The notes beneath the pieces are model-generated. The model was given only the letters and a program-made list of their open reading frames with translations. It did no database searches and was not told the DNA's origin. Source: Oscillospiraceae bacterium (GTDB lineage Bacteria; Bacillota; Clostridia; Oscillospirales; CAG-272). From it: DNA of 64,000 bases. Position 1 is the first letter of the stretch. Every line of letters starts with the position of its first letter. The stretch spans positions 1-64,000 of the forward strand of contig SVUJ01000010.1 in assembly GCA_015063305.1 (NCBI GenBank), read 5' to 3'. This document shows positions 15,521 through 24,489 of this stretch, piece by piece. Position numbers and translations under genes: made by a program.

Positions 15521-17524
15521 ATGGCGGATAAGAAAACAACTGTTAAAAATGATTATAACGACCAAAGCATAAAGGCGCTCAAGGGAGCTGACCGAGTAAG
15601 AAAAAGACCTGCCGTAATATTTGGCTCTGACGGTCTTGAGGGCTGTGAGCATTCATTTTTCGAGATACTCTCGAACTCTGTGGACGAGGCAAGAGAGGGA
15701 AATGGCTCGGAGATAAAGGTAACGGCGTATCTCGACAACTCGATATGCGTTGACGACCACGGACGCGGAGTGCCGCTTGGATATAACGAGGCAGAGGGAC
15801 GCTGGAACTGGGATCTTATATACTGTGAGCTTTATGCGGGCGGTAAGTATGATAACAACAAGGGCGGCTCGGCATACGAATATTCTCTCGGACTTAACGG
15901 TCTTGGCGCGTGCGCCACGCAGTACAGCTCGGAGTATATGGACGTATTCTCATACGACGGCACTAATGAATATAAGATAAGCTTCAAGAAGGGCGAGCCC
16001 GCAAGCGAGCTTATCACAAGAGAGCTTGAGAGAAACGAGAGAAGAACGGGTACTGTGGTGCATTGGAAGCCCGACCTTGAGGTCTTCACCGATATAAGTA
16101 TTCCGAGTGAATTTTTCGTTGAAACGATGAGAAGACAGTCGGTGGTCAACCCCGGCATCAGCTTTGTGCTCAGAATTGAGACCGAAAAGGGAAAATTCAG
16201 TGAGCAGAAATTCGTCTATGAAAACGGAATAATAGATTATCTGACTGAGATGGTAGGCGACACCGCTATGACAGCTCCCGTGCTCTGGCATATGGAAACA
16301 CAGGGACGTGACAGAGAGGATAAGGACGAATATAAGGTCAAGGCAGACTTTTCGTTCTGTGTGTCGAACACGGTAAACACGCTTGAATATTACCATAACT
16401 CAAGCTTTCTCGAGCACGGCGGCGCGCCCGACAAGGCGGTAAAGGTCGCGTTCGTCTATGCCGTTGATAAATATCTGAAAACGGCAGGGAAGTACAATAA
16501 GAACGAGTCCAAGATAACATTCTCGGATATATCCGACTGCCTGGCGCTCGTCATCAACAGCTTCTCGACGATGACCTCTTATGAGAACCAGACCAAAAAG
16601 GCTATCACAAACACCTTTATCTATGAGGCGATGACCGATTTCCTCAAGAAAAATCTTGAGATATATTTCGTGGAAAATCCCACGGCGGCAGAGATACTCG
16701 CAAATCAGGTGCTTGTAAACAAGAGAAGCCGCGAGAACGCCGAGGCTACAAGACTTAATATAAAGAAAAAGCTTACAGGCTCTATCGATATCGCCAATAA
16801 GGTTGAAAAGTTCGTAAACTGCCGCTCCAAGGACCCCGAGGTGCGCGAGCTTTATATAGTTGAGGGAGATTCAGCTCTCACGTCCTGTAAGCTCGGAAGA
16901 AACGCCGATTTTCAGGCGATAATCCCCGTAAGAGGAAAAACGCTCAACTGTATGAAGAGCAGCTATGAGAAGATTTTTAAGAGCGAGATAATCACCGACC
17001 TCTTGCGCGTCATCGGCTGCGGAGTTGAAATAAACGGCAAGATAAAGGGAGATTTCAACCACTTTGATCTGGGTGCGCTTCGTTGGTCAAAGATAATTAT
17101 ATGTACCGATGCCGACGAGGACGGCTTCCAGATAAGAACACTTCTCCTGACGCTGTTCTACCGTCTTCTCCCCACGCTTCTTAAGGAATCCAAGGTGTTT
17201 ATTGCCGAGTCGCCGCTCTTTGAGATAACGGCAAAGGACAAGATATACTTTGCCTACAACGAGTTTGAGAAGGCGGATATACTTAAAAAGCTTGCGGGAC
17301 AGAAATATACCCTCCAGCGTTCAAAGGGACTTGGTGAAAATGAGCCCGAGATGATGTGGCAGACCACTATGAATCCCGCTACAAGACGTCTTATCGCTGT
17401 AACGCCCACCGACGCGGCAAAGACAGAAGAGATATTCGATACTCTGCTTGGAGATAATCTCGCCGCGCGTAAGCAGTTTATTGCCGAGCACGGAACGGAG
17501 TATATAAAAGACGCAGATATATAA
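15521..17524 (+). CDS. Type IIA topoisomerase, GyrB/ParE-like ATPase subunit (solitary)
   Basis: A 667-residue GyrB/ParE homologue. The GHKL ATPase domain has EILSNSVDEA, DHGRGVP and the lid GLNGLGA. The transducer follows, then a TOPRIM domain with EGDSA, PVRGKTLN and DADEDG supplying the Mg-binding acidic residues. It ends in a typical LLGDNLAARKQFIAEHG tail. The TOPRIM sequence departs from canonical GyrB (EGDSALTSCKLGRN instead of EGDSAGGSAKQGRD). No GyrA/ParC-like subunit gene lies next to it. It is probably the second topoisomerase (topo IV-like) of the cell. Start ATG 15521 after GGAAGG; the frame opens five codons earlier. Confidence 0.88.
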   Translation: MADKKTTVKNDYNDQSIKALKGADRVRKRPAVIFGSDGLEGCEHSFFEILSNSVDEAREGNGSEIKVTAYLDNSICVDDHGRGVPLGYNEAEGRWNWDLIYCELYAGGKYDNNKGGSAYEYSLGLNGLGACATQYSSEYMDVFSYDGTNEYKISFKKGEPASELITRELERNERRTGTVVHWKPDLEVFTDISIPSEFFVETMRRQSVVNPGISFVLRIETEKGKFSEQKFVYENGIIDYLTEMVGDTAMTAPVLWHMETQGRDREDKDEYKVKADFSFCVSNTVNTLEYYHNSSFLEHGGAPDKAVKVAFVYAVDKYLKTAGKYNKNESKITFSDISDCLALVINSFSTMTSYENQTKKAITNTFIYEAMTDFLKKNLEIYFVENPTAAEILANQVLVNKRSRENAEATRLNIKKKLTGSIDIANKVEKFVNCRSKDPEVRELYIVEGDSALTSCKLGRNADFQAIIPVRGKTLNCMKSSYEKIFKSEIITDLLRVIGCGVEINGKIKGDFNHFDLGALRWSKIIICTDADEDGFQIRTLLLTLFYRLLPTLLKESKVFIAESPLFEITAKDKIYFAYNEFEKADILKKLAGQKYTLQRSKGLGENEPEMMWQTTMNPATRRLIAVTPTDAAKTEEIFDTLLGDNLAARKQFIAEHGTEYIKDADI

Positions 17525-17525
17525 A

Positions 17526-17570
17526 AACAAAAGAGCTTATGGCAAGTGCCATAAGCTCTTTTTGTTTTTA
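17526..17570. terminator. Bidirectional intrinsic terminator
   Basis: AAAACAAAAGAGCTTATGGC pairs with the complementary arm around AAGT; it is T-rich on both strands. It separates the topoisomerase gene from the convergent ceramidase-like gene. Confidence 0.9.
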
Positions 17571-17572
17571 GA

Positions 17573-19057
17573 TTATTTAAACATCTCGTTTATCTCGGTA
17601 AGTGTCTTGCGAACAAGAAGGTCGCCGCCCTCGTGTCCGGCAGTACCGCTTGAAACGTAAGCCGAGTAGTGGCTTCCGCGCTCAGCCTTTTCGGTGGGGA
17701 GATATCCGTACGATCCGCAGGAGAGCTGAATAAGGAAGGTCTGAGCCGCCTTACTTCTCGCGCGTATCTGATTTCCGTAATCAAGGAAGAGCTCGTAGGG
17801 GCTAGTGGCGAAAGCTACGTCGCCAAGGCGCAATACGTGGAACTCTATCGGGATGGCGTCCATTCTCTCCTGAGTCTTGCTTCTTGCAACAACACCCGCG
17901 TGGACGTGCATTCTGGCGTTGTCCTTAAAGTTGATCGACTTACCCGCATTTTCCTTTGCAAAGTCGGTGATAGCCTTTATCGCAGCTTCGGTTTCCTTGG
18001 GAGTAACTCGGCGGATCGGCATATCAAGAGTAATGACCTTGTGCTTGAATTCTGCCTCGCTTACGTACTCTTCTATATCCTCATAAGCGTAAACTATCTC
18101 ATTCGTTATTCTGCGAGCGATCAGGTTACAGCCCTTAATGTCGAACATAGAGGGATCGGCTCTATGGTTACTTGCGTTTTCACGAACGATATTGGGGTCG
18201 TTGATAGGAGCCTCGGGGTCTACCCATCTTACCAGGTCACGAGGACATTGGTCGCCTGCGGGCGAGCATATAGAGAGAAGGAATATGTCATCTCCAAACT
18301 TTTCGCGAAGCATACCTCTCACCTTTCCGAAATAGTCGGAGGATATGAAGCTTCTATGCTCAAGAACCTGAGCGGGGCAGGCAACGTTAGCTATTACACC
18401 TGTAAGCTTCTTATCGGGCGTAAATGTGAAGAGAAGCTCTATACCGCTGTCATTTCCGCCCTCAAGCTCTGTGAAGGTAGCGGTGTTGGTGTCGCCCCAC
18501 ATCTTTGCGGAGCCGTCGTTATAGCAAACTCTTCTGCACATACCTACAGCCGCGCGCCCAAAGCCTGCGGCATACATACCCTCGGTGCGGTTGTCCCAAG
18601 CCAGCTTAGCAGCCTTAGCGATTCTGTCGGCTACAAAGTTGAAGGCCTCCTCTCCCTGTAAAAGATCATCGCCGTCGTAGGGAGCGAGAGATTCATATTT
18701 AACGCCGGGCATCAATTTTTCAAGCTCTTTGAGGGACGAGTCGGGAGAATCGGATTTAGTAAGATATGATAACGAGGTATGTGTGTGAATAGCGCTTGTG
18801 ATCACCTTATCAACGGGGAAACCGGGGATAGTAGCAAGACGCTCTCTTACCGCCAGTAAAAGCCAATGATTTGTGGAAACCAGGTCGCAGGAGCAGAAGA
18901 TAGCCTGATCGTCACCCGACTCTATAGCGAGAGCGGTAACAGAAATGGGTGTTTCTAGCTCGTCGGATATTCTTTCATAGAACTGACCGCTAAGACTTAC
19001 CTTTTTCCCCTCGGGAACAAGGCTGACCTCGCCCCAGCCTATTTTTATGTTATTCAT
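17573..19057 (-). CDS. Neutral/alkaline ceramidase-like hydrolase
   Basis: A 494-residue protein resembling the neutral/alkaline non-lysosomal ceramidase superfamily. Signs are the opening IGWGEVSLVPEG, the SAIHTHTSLSY motif (His pair of the zinc site), a central NVACPAQVLEH, SICSPAGDQCPRD, and a late SCGSYGYLPTEKA. There is no signal peptide, so true ceramidase activity is doubtful. Cytoplasmic relatives often sit in carbohydrate loci. It is the last gene of a minus-strand operon behind an isomerase and an MFS transporter, which points to breakdown of a sugar-containing substrate. Start ATG 19057 after AAGGAGAT. Confidence 0.7.
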   Translation of the reverse strand: MNNIKIGWGEVSLVPEGKKVSLSGQFYERISDELETPISVTALAIESGDDQAIFCSCDLVSTNHWLLLAVRERLATIPGFPVDKVITSAIHTHTSLSYLTKSDSPDSSLKELEKLMPGVKYESLAPYDGDDLLQGEEAFNFVADRIAKAAKLAWDNRTEGMYAAGFGRAAVGMCRRVCYNDGSAKMWGDTNTATFTELEGGNDSGIELLFTFTPDKKLTGVIANVACPAQVLEHRSFISSDYFGKVRGMLREKFGDDIFLLSICSPAGDQCPRDLVRWVDPEAPINDPNIVRENASNHRADPSMFDIKGCNLIARRITNEIVYAYEDIEEYVSEAEFKHKVITLDMPIRRVTPKETEAAIKAITDFAKENAGKSINFKDNARMHVHAGVVARSKTQERMDAIPIEFHVLRLGDVAFATSPYELFLDYGNQIRARSKAAQTFLIQLSCGSYGYLPTEKAERGSHYSAYVSSGTAGHEGGDLLVRKTLTEINEMFK

Positions 19058-19084
19058 AATATTTTATCTCCTTTTGATTAAGGG

Positions 19085-20344
19085 TTATTGGGTTTGTGTT
19101 TTAGAATCCTCTTTAAAATGATTCCATATTGGAGTTTCTACAGAGGACAGGACCATCGCGATGACTAAAAGTAAAACAACGAAGAGCCAGGTTATCGTCC
19201 AATTGCCAAATTCCGCTATCGCCGTAAGTCCAAAGAGAACGGCTACGAATCCTAAGGATGAAAGAGCGTTCAAAAGACCCGCTACAGTTCCGTCCTTTCC
19301 CCATTGTGCAAAGGATACGGCAATGTAGGTAGTTGTGAAAAATCCCGCGGCGCTTGCCAGAAGAATGACCACAGAGATCGAGGCGACTATTATCCAATAG
19401 TTTATCTTTCCCACCCACAGCGGAACGAGAGCAAAGGGAAAGGCGCAGGTAAGGAGCGTTGTCATAGCAACAAATTCACTTTTGAATATTTTTCTCAGTG
19501 TATTTCCAAGAAGCGGACCCAATGCGGCGCAGACCAAAACTATTATGTTAAGCGCAGTCGCAAAAATAGGACTTACCTCTGCATAGGATTCCTTTATCAT
19601 CGTGGGTATAAGGCTCTTGGTCTGCTCTATTGACGTACGGCAAAAAGCAACTATCAGGATCAATATAAGTCCCGATGTAAGCGAGAGCCTAAAGAATGAT
19701 ATGTGGGTGCGAGCTCTGTGCGAAAAGGAATCGTAAGTTGGCTCGTGTATCTCTTCCTCGCTGATGTTTTTCTTTACAGAACGGAAGGCTATCTCCCATA
19801 TCAAGGCGAGAACTATCAGACCTATACCCGACACAAGGAAGTTGTGCTGCCACTTTCCAACGAGCGCGGCAACGATATAACCCGCCGTAACTCCCATAGG
19901 ATTGGAAAGTGTAACGATGGTAAGGGCTCTGTATCGGTGCTCGGTCGCGAGGAAGGTAGATATCAGCTTAAATGTGGCGGGCCATACGCAAAATTGCGCC
20001 AAAGCATTGAGCACCCAGATCGCGAGTGTCAGCGCATAATTTTCATAGCAGAAATAGACGCCTATATTTGCAAGCGCCGCGCCGAGCATTCCAAAGGTGA
20101 TGAATCTTTCGGGATGCCAGCGGTCAACCGCAACTCCGCCGAATATCTGCATAATGGCGTATACGATGTAAAAGCATCCCGATATGATACCGGTCTCAAG
20201 CTTTGTCATATACCCCTCGTTAACTATAAATACCATAGCTGCCGAGAAGCAGTTTTTGGTCATACATACGAAGGCGTATGCAGATATCAGCGAAATAGCT
20301 ATCAGTAAACTTGCGTGTTTATTAGTTAAAAAACGAGTTTTCAT
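19085..20344 (-). CDS. MFS transporter, sugar-phosphate/organic anion-like
   Basis: A 419-residue major facilitator with twelve predicted spans in two halves of six and a central loop (about residues 185-215, SVKKNISEEEIHEP). FGGVAVDRWHPERF after the second span is the family's loop 2-3 signature. It resembles the hexuronate/glycerol-phosphate branch. It is inserted between the isomerase and the ceramidase-like gene, with gaps of 41 and 27 bases, so it very likely imports the substrate of this operon. Confidence 0.82.
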   Translation of the reverse strand: MKTRFLTNKHASLLIAISLISAYAFVCMTKNCFSAAMVFIVNEGYMTKLETGIISGCFYIVYAIMQIFGGVAVDRWHPERFITFGMLGAALANIGVYFCYENYALTLAIWVLNALAQFCVWPATFKLISTFLATEHRYRALTIVTLSNPMGVTAGYIVAALVGKWQHNFLVSGIGLIVLALIWEIAFRSVKKNISEEEIHEPTYDSFSHRARTHISFFRLSLTSGLILILIVAFCRTSIEQTKSLIPTMIKESYAEVSPIFATALNIIVLVCAALGPLLGNTLRKIFKSEFVAMTTLLTCAFPFALVPLWVGKINYWIIVASISVVILLASAAGFFTTTYIAVSFAQWGKDGTVAGLLNALSSLGFVAVLFGLTAIAEFGNWTITWLFVVLLLVIAMVLSSVETPIWNHFKEDSKTQTQ

Positions 20345-20385
20345 GATGATTTAAAGCACTTTGCGATGTGTGTTCAAGTCCTCCG

Positions 20386-21738
20386 TCAGATAACCTCTAT
20401 GCCGAGAATGTCGCAGAGATCCTCGATAAGAGCTCTGTTCTCACCATAGCAGATTATATAGTGCTGACACATTATGTTCTGAGCAAAGTCCTCAACGTCC
20501 TCAAGCTCTACCTCAAGTCCGGGGAGCTGGGGCGCGGGCTGAGTCCAACCTGCCTCCTCCCACTTCTGAGGAGTTTTGCCGAAGCCGTCTACCATGTGCA
20601 TGTAGTATTCACCGTCAATAGCAACAAGACGGCACATAGTGAGCTTTCCGCCCTTTACCTTACTTACGTTGAGTATACCCTCGGAAAGCTCTCCGAATGC
20701 CGCGGGCATAACGGTGACCTCTCCGTCAACAACTGCTGCGGGAACGTAGTCGGGAACACCTGCAAGAACGCTGTTCTCGAAGAACTCATAGAACTCGAGG
20801 TAGTGCGCAGCCTGACCTGTAAGGTATCTTATCATAAGCTGTGTTACGTTTCCAAGACAGTCGTTCTCGGGAATTGTAGCAAGTCCCGCCTCGTCAGCAA
20901 GGAGCATAAATATGGGAGCCGGGGGGAAGCCGCAAAGCTTCTTCATTCCGTCAACGTCCTTAAGGGAGATAGCTTCGTATCCGCGCTCGTCGCAGATAGC
21001 CTTAGCCGCGAGATAGTATCCAGCAGCCATTTCAAGGCTTTCTCTCTTGGGCTCTTTGAGGAACTTCCACTTGGAGAGCATACAGTTGTCTATAACTGCC
21101 TGCTTTTCCTCGGCGGTCACCTTATTGTAGCGCTGCTCAAGCTCAAGCATCTCAAAGGTCTCGATCTCTGTTCCAACAACTCTCTTGAGAGAGGGGCCGT
21201 CGCACTGAGTACCGTAAAGGTTCATATCGCGGTAACCCGCCATACCTGTTCTGGAGTGACGGAGCTTTGCAGCGGCACTTGCAGCGGTTATGTACTGAGC
21301 CACCTTAGCAGCGCCCGAGGGCTTGCCGATTATGTCGTATACGTATTTGAATGTATAGCCGAGATCGAAGAAGGTCTTGCGGATAGCCGAAGTACCTGCC
21401 TGATCTGCGGTGGTAACGAGTCTGCCGTCGGATTCTATCCAACCGCAAAGACCCCAAAGAACGATAGGCTTTTCTCTGAAATGCTCGGTTACCTTTACAA
21501 CGGCGTGAGTGGGGATCCAACCTGCTATGCAAACTACCAAGCAGTCAAAATCCTGACCCTTGAGAGCGGCAACAGCCTTCTTGATATCCTTCTCTTCATA
21601 GTCGTCGGTAACGGGATAGACCTTCACAAGCTCAACACCCTGAGCCTCGAGATCCTTTGCGGCATTCTCGCACTTTTTGATAATGATGTCGATAGGTGTG
21701 TTTACCTCACCAAATCCAACAAAAGCAGCTTTTTTCAT
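20386..21738 (-). CDS. L-fucose/L-arabinose isomerase family protein
   Basis: A 450-residue member of the FucI/AraA-like superfamily of metal-dependent sugar isomerases. Visible pieces are the N-terminal Rossmann part with VVCIAGWIPTHAVV, the middle GTQCDGP loop, ADEAGLATIPENDCLGNVTQ carrying the likely metal-binding Glu and Asp, and a late NIMCQHYIICYG with the metal-binding His. The reaction is expected to be aldose-ketose isomerisation; the sugar is not known. It is the first gene of the minus-strand operon with the MFS and ceramidase-like genes, behind a good promoter. Confidence 0.82.
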   Translation of the reverse strand: MKKAAFVGFGEVNTPIDIIIKKCENAAKDLEAQGVELVKVYPVTDDYEEKDIKKAVAALKGQDFDCLVVCIAGWIPTHAVVKVTEHFREKPIVLWGLCGWIESDGRLVTTADQAGTSAIRKTFFDLGYTFKYVYDIIGKPSGAAKVAQYITAASAAAKLRHSRTGMAGYRDMNLYGTQCDGPSLKRVVGTEIETFEMLELEQRYNKVTAEEKQAVIDNCMLSKWKFLKEPKRESLEMAAGYYLAAKAICDERGYEAISLKDVDGMKKLCGFPPAPIFMLLADEAGLATIPENDCLGNVTQLMIRYLTGQAAHYLEFYEFFENSVLAGVPDYVPAAVVDGEVTVMPAAFGELSEGILNVSKVKGGKLTMCRLVAIDGEYYMHMVDGFGKTPQKWEEAGWTQPAPQLPGLEVELEDVEDFAQNIMCQHYIICYGENRALIEDLCDILGIEVI

Positions 21739-21801
21739 AATAATAACCTCTCTGATTTTATATATTTTAGATATTAAAAAGTAAAATACTGTCTTTAAAG
21801 A

Positions 21802-21830
21802 ATTTTACCATAAATATCTATCATTGTCAA
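21802..21830 (-). promoter_or_regulatory. Promoter of the isomerase operon
   Basis: On the minus strand TTGACA (21830-21825) and TAAAAT (21807-21802), 17-bp spacer, about 65 bases before the isomerase start. Confidence 0.75.
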
Positions 21831-21960
21831 CGGTTTAACGATAAAATAGGGGGTGAATTTACAATAAATTTGGCCCACAGATAAGAAGTAAAAAGATTTA
21901 CAAAGGGCTCTTGCTGTGTTATAATATCAATAGGAATACAACTCGGGGAGGAGAAGACGT

Positions 21961-22683
21961 ATGAAATTCGCTATTGTAAAAAAATGGTATTTTATTTTGT
22001 TATGCGCCGTTGCGTTGGCGCTGATAGTGTTTGCTATTTATTATTTTGCTGTGATCCGTCCTCAAAAGATCGAACAGAAACGGTACGAGGAGATCTTTCA
22101 AGCATATCACGAGCAGAAATATGAGGAGTATGAAAAAGAAAATCAGAAATATGCTGATTATGAAGTAGATGTTGCCTTTATCGGAGACAGCTTGACGGAT
22201 AGATATGATTTGGAAAATTACTACCCCCAATATATTACCGCAAATCGTGGTATCAACGGCGATACGACCTTTGATGTAGAGAAACGGCTGCAACTCTCTC
22301 TTTATGACCTCAAGCCCAAGGTTGTCGTTATGCTGATCGGAGCGAACAATTTGGACACGATGTTTCAAAATTATGAAGCTATCCTGCAAGGAATACAAGA
22401 AAACCTGCCTCAAACAAAGGTGGTTCTCCTTTCCTTAACTGCAATGAACGGGGAAGAATGGGGGCGTAACAATCCGCTTGCGGCGTATAACAATGTTAAG
22501 ATCAAGCTCCTTGCCGAGCGATACGGATATGAATTTATTGATCTGTTCAGTGCGCTCTACGATGTTTCGGCAGGCGAAGCTTACGCAGACTATACGCTGG
22601 ACGGGGGACATTTGAGCCATCTCGGCTATACCAAGGTGACAGAGCAGATCACCCCTGTTCTTAAAGAACTTTTAGGTAGATAA
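21961..22683 (+). CDS. Membrane-anchored SGNH/GDSL hydrolase
   Basis: A 240-residue esterase. One N-terminal membrane segment (about residues 10-30) is followed by a charged coil (Glu/Lys/Tyr-rich, residues 35-68) that holds the catalytic domain off the membrane. The SGNH blocks are complete: GDSL with S77, G in GINGDT, GANN, and DGGHLS with D214 and H217. Such enzymes remove acyl groups, often from cell-wall or extracellular polysaccharides; the substrate here is not known. It is monocistronic and convergent with tRNA-Ser. Confidence 0.88.
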   Translation: MKFAIVKKWYFILLCAVALALIVFAIYYFAVIRPQKIEQKRYEEIFQAYHEQKYEEYEKENQKYADYEVDVAFIGDSLTDRYDLENYYPQYITANRGINGDTTFDVEKRLQLSLYDLKPKVVVMLIGANNLDTMFQNYEAILQGIQENLPQTKVVLLSLTAMNGEEWGRNNPLAAYNNVKIKLLAERYGYEFIDLFSALYDVSAGEAYADYTLDGGHLSHLGYTKVTEQITPVLKELLGR

Positions 22684-22755
22684 GATCATACAAAAATCTA
22701 ACCACTTTAATTGTTTTTTACTAACAATATCATTTGCCGAAGGCAAGCATCATTC

Positions 22756-22795
22756 AAAAAACGCACCTTTGTCGGTAGACAAAAGTGCGTTTTTT
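22756..22795. terminator. Bidirectional terminator between SGNH gene and tRNA-Ser
   Basis: AAAAACGCACTTTTGTC-type arms pair around a short loop (22756-22795), with A-run and T-run on opposite sides. It can end the tRNA transcript on the minus strand and the hydrolase mRNA on the plus strand. Confidence 0.85.
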
Positions 22796-22797
22796 GC

Positions 22798-22888
22798 TGG
22801 CGGAGAAGGAGAGATTCGAACTCTCGAACCCTGTTACAGGTTACACGATTTCCAATCGTGCGCCCTCGACCAACTAGGCGACTTCTCC
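22798..22888 (-). tRNA. tRNA-Ser (anticodon GGA)
   Basis: Read on the minus strand it begins GGAGAAGTC and ends CTTCTCC-G-CCA with an encoded CCA. The anticodon arm CACGATT-GGA-AATCGTG gives anticodon GGA. A long variable arm and GTTCGAATC T-loop mark a class II serine tRNA. It is 88 bases without CCA. It borders a ParB gene of mobile-element type. Confidence 0.95.
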
Positions 22889-22899
22889 AAATCTATTCG

Positions 22900-23190
22900 A
22901 TTTTTTAACCGTCTGTATCTCAGACCTATGTATTATATCACAAGTGTTTACAAAAATCAAGAGCTTTTTTGCATTTTTTAAAAAATATTTTTAACAAATA
23001 CTCTCTCATTACATATGGATTTTATAACAAAAGTGCTGTCGCTTTTGCGACAGCCCAAATTTCGCTCAATTATTTTCGGAGAGCAGCCTGTGCAGAAAGG
23101 ATAAATTTTATGGTTTTTTTGTCGGGTTTTTCTTGACGATTCCGTTTGAAAAGCTCGAAATTTTACCTTTAAGCAAATAATAGGGGGATA
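22900..23190. other. Non-coding stretch with one hairpin
   Basis: The AT-rich region upstream of tRNA-Ser contains a hairpin GCTGTCGC/GCGACAGC near 23035-23054. I see no gene in it; the tRNA promoter must lie in its left part. Confidence 0.4.
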
Positions 23191-23191
23191 T

Positions 23192-23220
23192 TTGACAATT
23201 TATCGTGTCTGTATTATTAT
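23192..23220 (+). promoter_or_regulatory. Sigma-A promoter upstream of parB leader
   Basis: TTGACA 23192-23197 and TATTAT 23215-23220 with a 17-bp spacer. Transcription would start near 23227. Confidence 0.7.
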
Positions 23221-23245
23221 ATTATAATATAGATGAAATGAAGCG

Positions 23246-23295
23246 AAAGCCGACTTTATCACTACGAAAGTAGAAATAAGGTCGGCTTTTTCTTT
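23246..23295 (+). terminator. Terminator/attenuator in the parB leader
   Basis: A 14-bp stem (23246-23259 with 23276-23289) with an inner CTAC-GAAA-GTAG hairpin and a T-rich tail, lying between the promoter and the ParB ribosome binding site. It either ends a small RNA of about 65 bases or attenuates parB. Confidence 0.75.
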
Positions 23296-23315
23296 TGGAA
23301 AAGGAGATGATTAAA

Positions 23316-24188
23316 TTGGATGATAAGGAAAAAATTGTTATCATTCCCATAAGCGCTATTGATGATTTTTTCGACCACCCATTTCAAGTGCGTGATGATG
23401 AGGAAATGGATCGGCTTGTAAATAGCATCATTAACAACGGTGTTCTAACCCCCGTGATACTCCGTCCAAACGGAGAGCGTTATGAGATTATTTCAGGACA
23501 CAGACGAAAGTACGCTTGTAAAAAAATCGGAATTGTCGGTGTCCCCGCCATTGTTCGTGAACTAACTCGTGAGGAAGCAATCGTTGAAATGGTGGATTCC
23601 AATTTACACCGAGAGCATATACTGCCGAGCGAAAAGGCGAGAGCGTATAAAATGAAGATGGACGCGATGAAAAGGCAAGGAAAACGCACGGATCTAACTT
23701 CCAACCCAATGGGTGGGAAGTTAAAGAGTATGGAAACCGCCAAGCTTATCGGGGAGGAGGCGGGCGAAAGCGCAAATCAAGTACGCAGATATATCCGCTT
23801 GACCAAGCTTATTCTCGGACTGCTGACAATGGTGGACGAGGGCAAAATTGCCTTACGCCCTGCCGTAGAGATATCTTATTTGACTGTTGAGGAGCAGACG
23901 GATTTGCTTGAAACGATCGAGAGCGAGGATTGCACTCCGTCCTACGCACAAGCTATTCGAATGAGAAATCTCAGCAAGGAAGGAAACCTTGATATTGACG
24001 CTATATTCGATATTATGACCGAGCAAAAGGGCAATCAAAAAGAAAAGATCAAAATCCCTATGGAGCGTCTTGATAAGTTCTTTCCGAGAGGTATGCCGCA
24101 GAAGCGGGTCGAGGACACGATTATCAAAGCACTTGCTTTTTACCAAAAACACTTGAATAAAAAGAGAGAGGGCAGAGAGGAAAGATGA
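23316..24188 (+). CDS. ParB/Spo0J-family protein of mobile-element type
   Basis: A 290-residue ParB-like protein. The N-terminal nuclease/CTPase-like domain has NGVLTPVILRP and the ISGHRRKYAC box. VDSNLHREHILPSEKARAYKMK follows, then an HTH with RRYIRLTKL. The insert DLTSNPMGGKLKSMETA is typical of ParB copies carried by Tn1549-like integrative elements of Firmicutes, as I recall the family. No parA, relaxase or integrase is next to it. I choose TTG 23316, nine bases after AAGGAG; the frame opens at TTG 23295, but that overlaps the terminator tail. It is probably a relic or cargo of a transferred element. Confidence 0.85.
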   Translation: MDDKEKIVIIPISAIDDFFDHPFQVRDDEEMDRLVNSIINNGVLTPVILRPNGERYEIISGHRRKYACKKIGIVGVPAIVRELTREEAIVEMVDSNLHREHILPSEKARAYKMKMDAMKRQGKRTDLTSNPMGGKLKSMETAKLIGEEAGESANQVRRYIRLTKLILGLLTMVDEGKIALRPAVEISYLTVEEQTDLLETIESEDCTPSYAQAIRMRNLSKEGNLDIDAIFDIMTEQKGNQKEKIKIPMERLDKFFPRGMPQKRVEDTIIKALAFYQKHLNKKREGREER

Positions 24189-24218
24189 GGAGAAAGAGAG
24201 AAACATAACAAGCCCCCA

Positions 24219-24392
24219 ATGTGCGGCGTTCTGCTTTGCCTTTACACGGATTTTTGGAACGGGGGAGAAGCGAATTGTACATATGTCGAAAACAGGCATT
24301 TTAAGTCGAGTGATATCCTTGGCAAAGCAAATTATAGTATTGGACGAACATATCTCACAAAAAAATACGTCTATGTGGAAAACTATGTATAA
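24219..24392 (+). CDS. Possible 57-residue ORF or remnant after parB
   Basis: Open from ATG 24219 to TAA 24390-24392, encoding a Tyr- and Lys-rich peptide that starts MCGVLLCLYTDFWNGGE and contains YLTKKYVYVENY. There is no good ribosome binding site. It lies where integrative elements often carry short genes after parB, so it may be a decayed neighbour. I cannot assign a function. Confidence 0.25.
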   Translation: MCGVLLCLYTDFWNGGEANCTYVENRHFKSSDILGKANYSIGRTYLTKKYVYVENYV

Positions 24393-24437
24393 AATTTGCA
24401 GAAAAAACCATTCCACAACTTTTTTGTCTTAAAAATA

Positions 24438-24466
24438 TTGACTTTTAACAAAAAAAGTGATATACT
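24438..24466 (+). promoter_or_regulatory. Sigma-A promoter of the type IV pilus operon
   Basis: TTGACT 24438-24443 and TATACT 24461-24466 with a 17-bp spacer. The first pilin starts about 250 bases downstream, giving a long leader. Confidence 0.8.
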
Positions 24467-24489
24467 TATTAACACCAATTCGTCTGTTG

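Noticed and set aside
20368-21777. 469-codon plus-strand frame
   Set aside because: Antisense to the isomerase gene; composition is the mirror of its codons and there are no family motifs.
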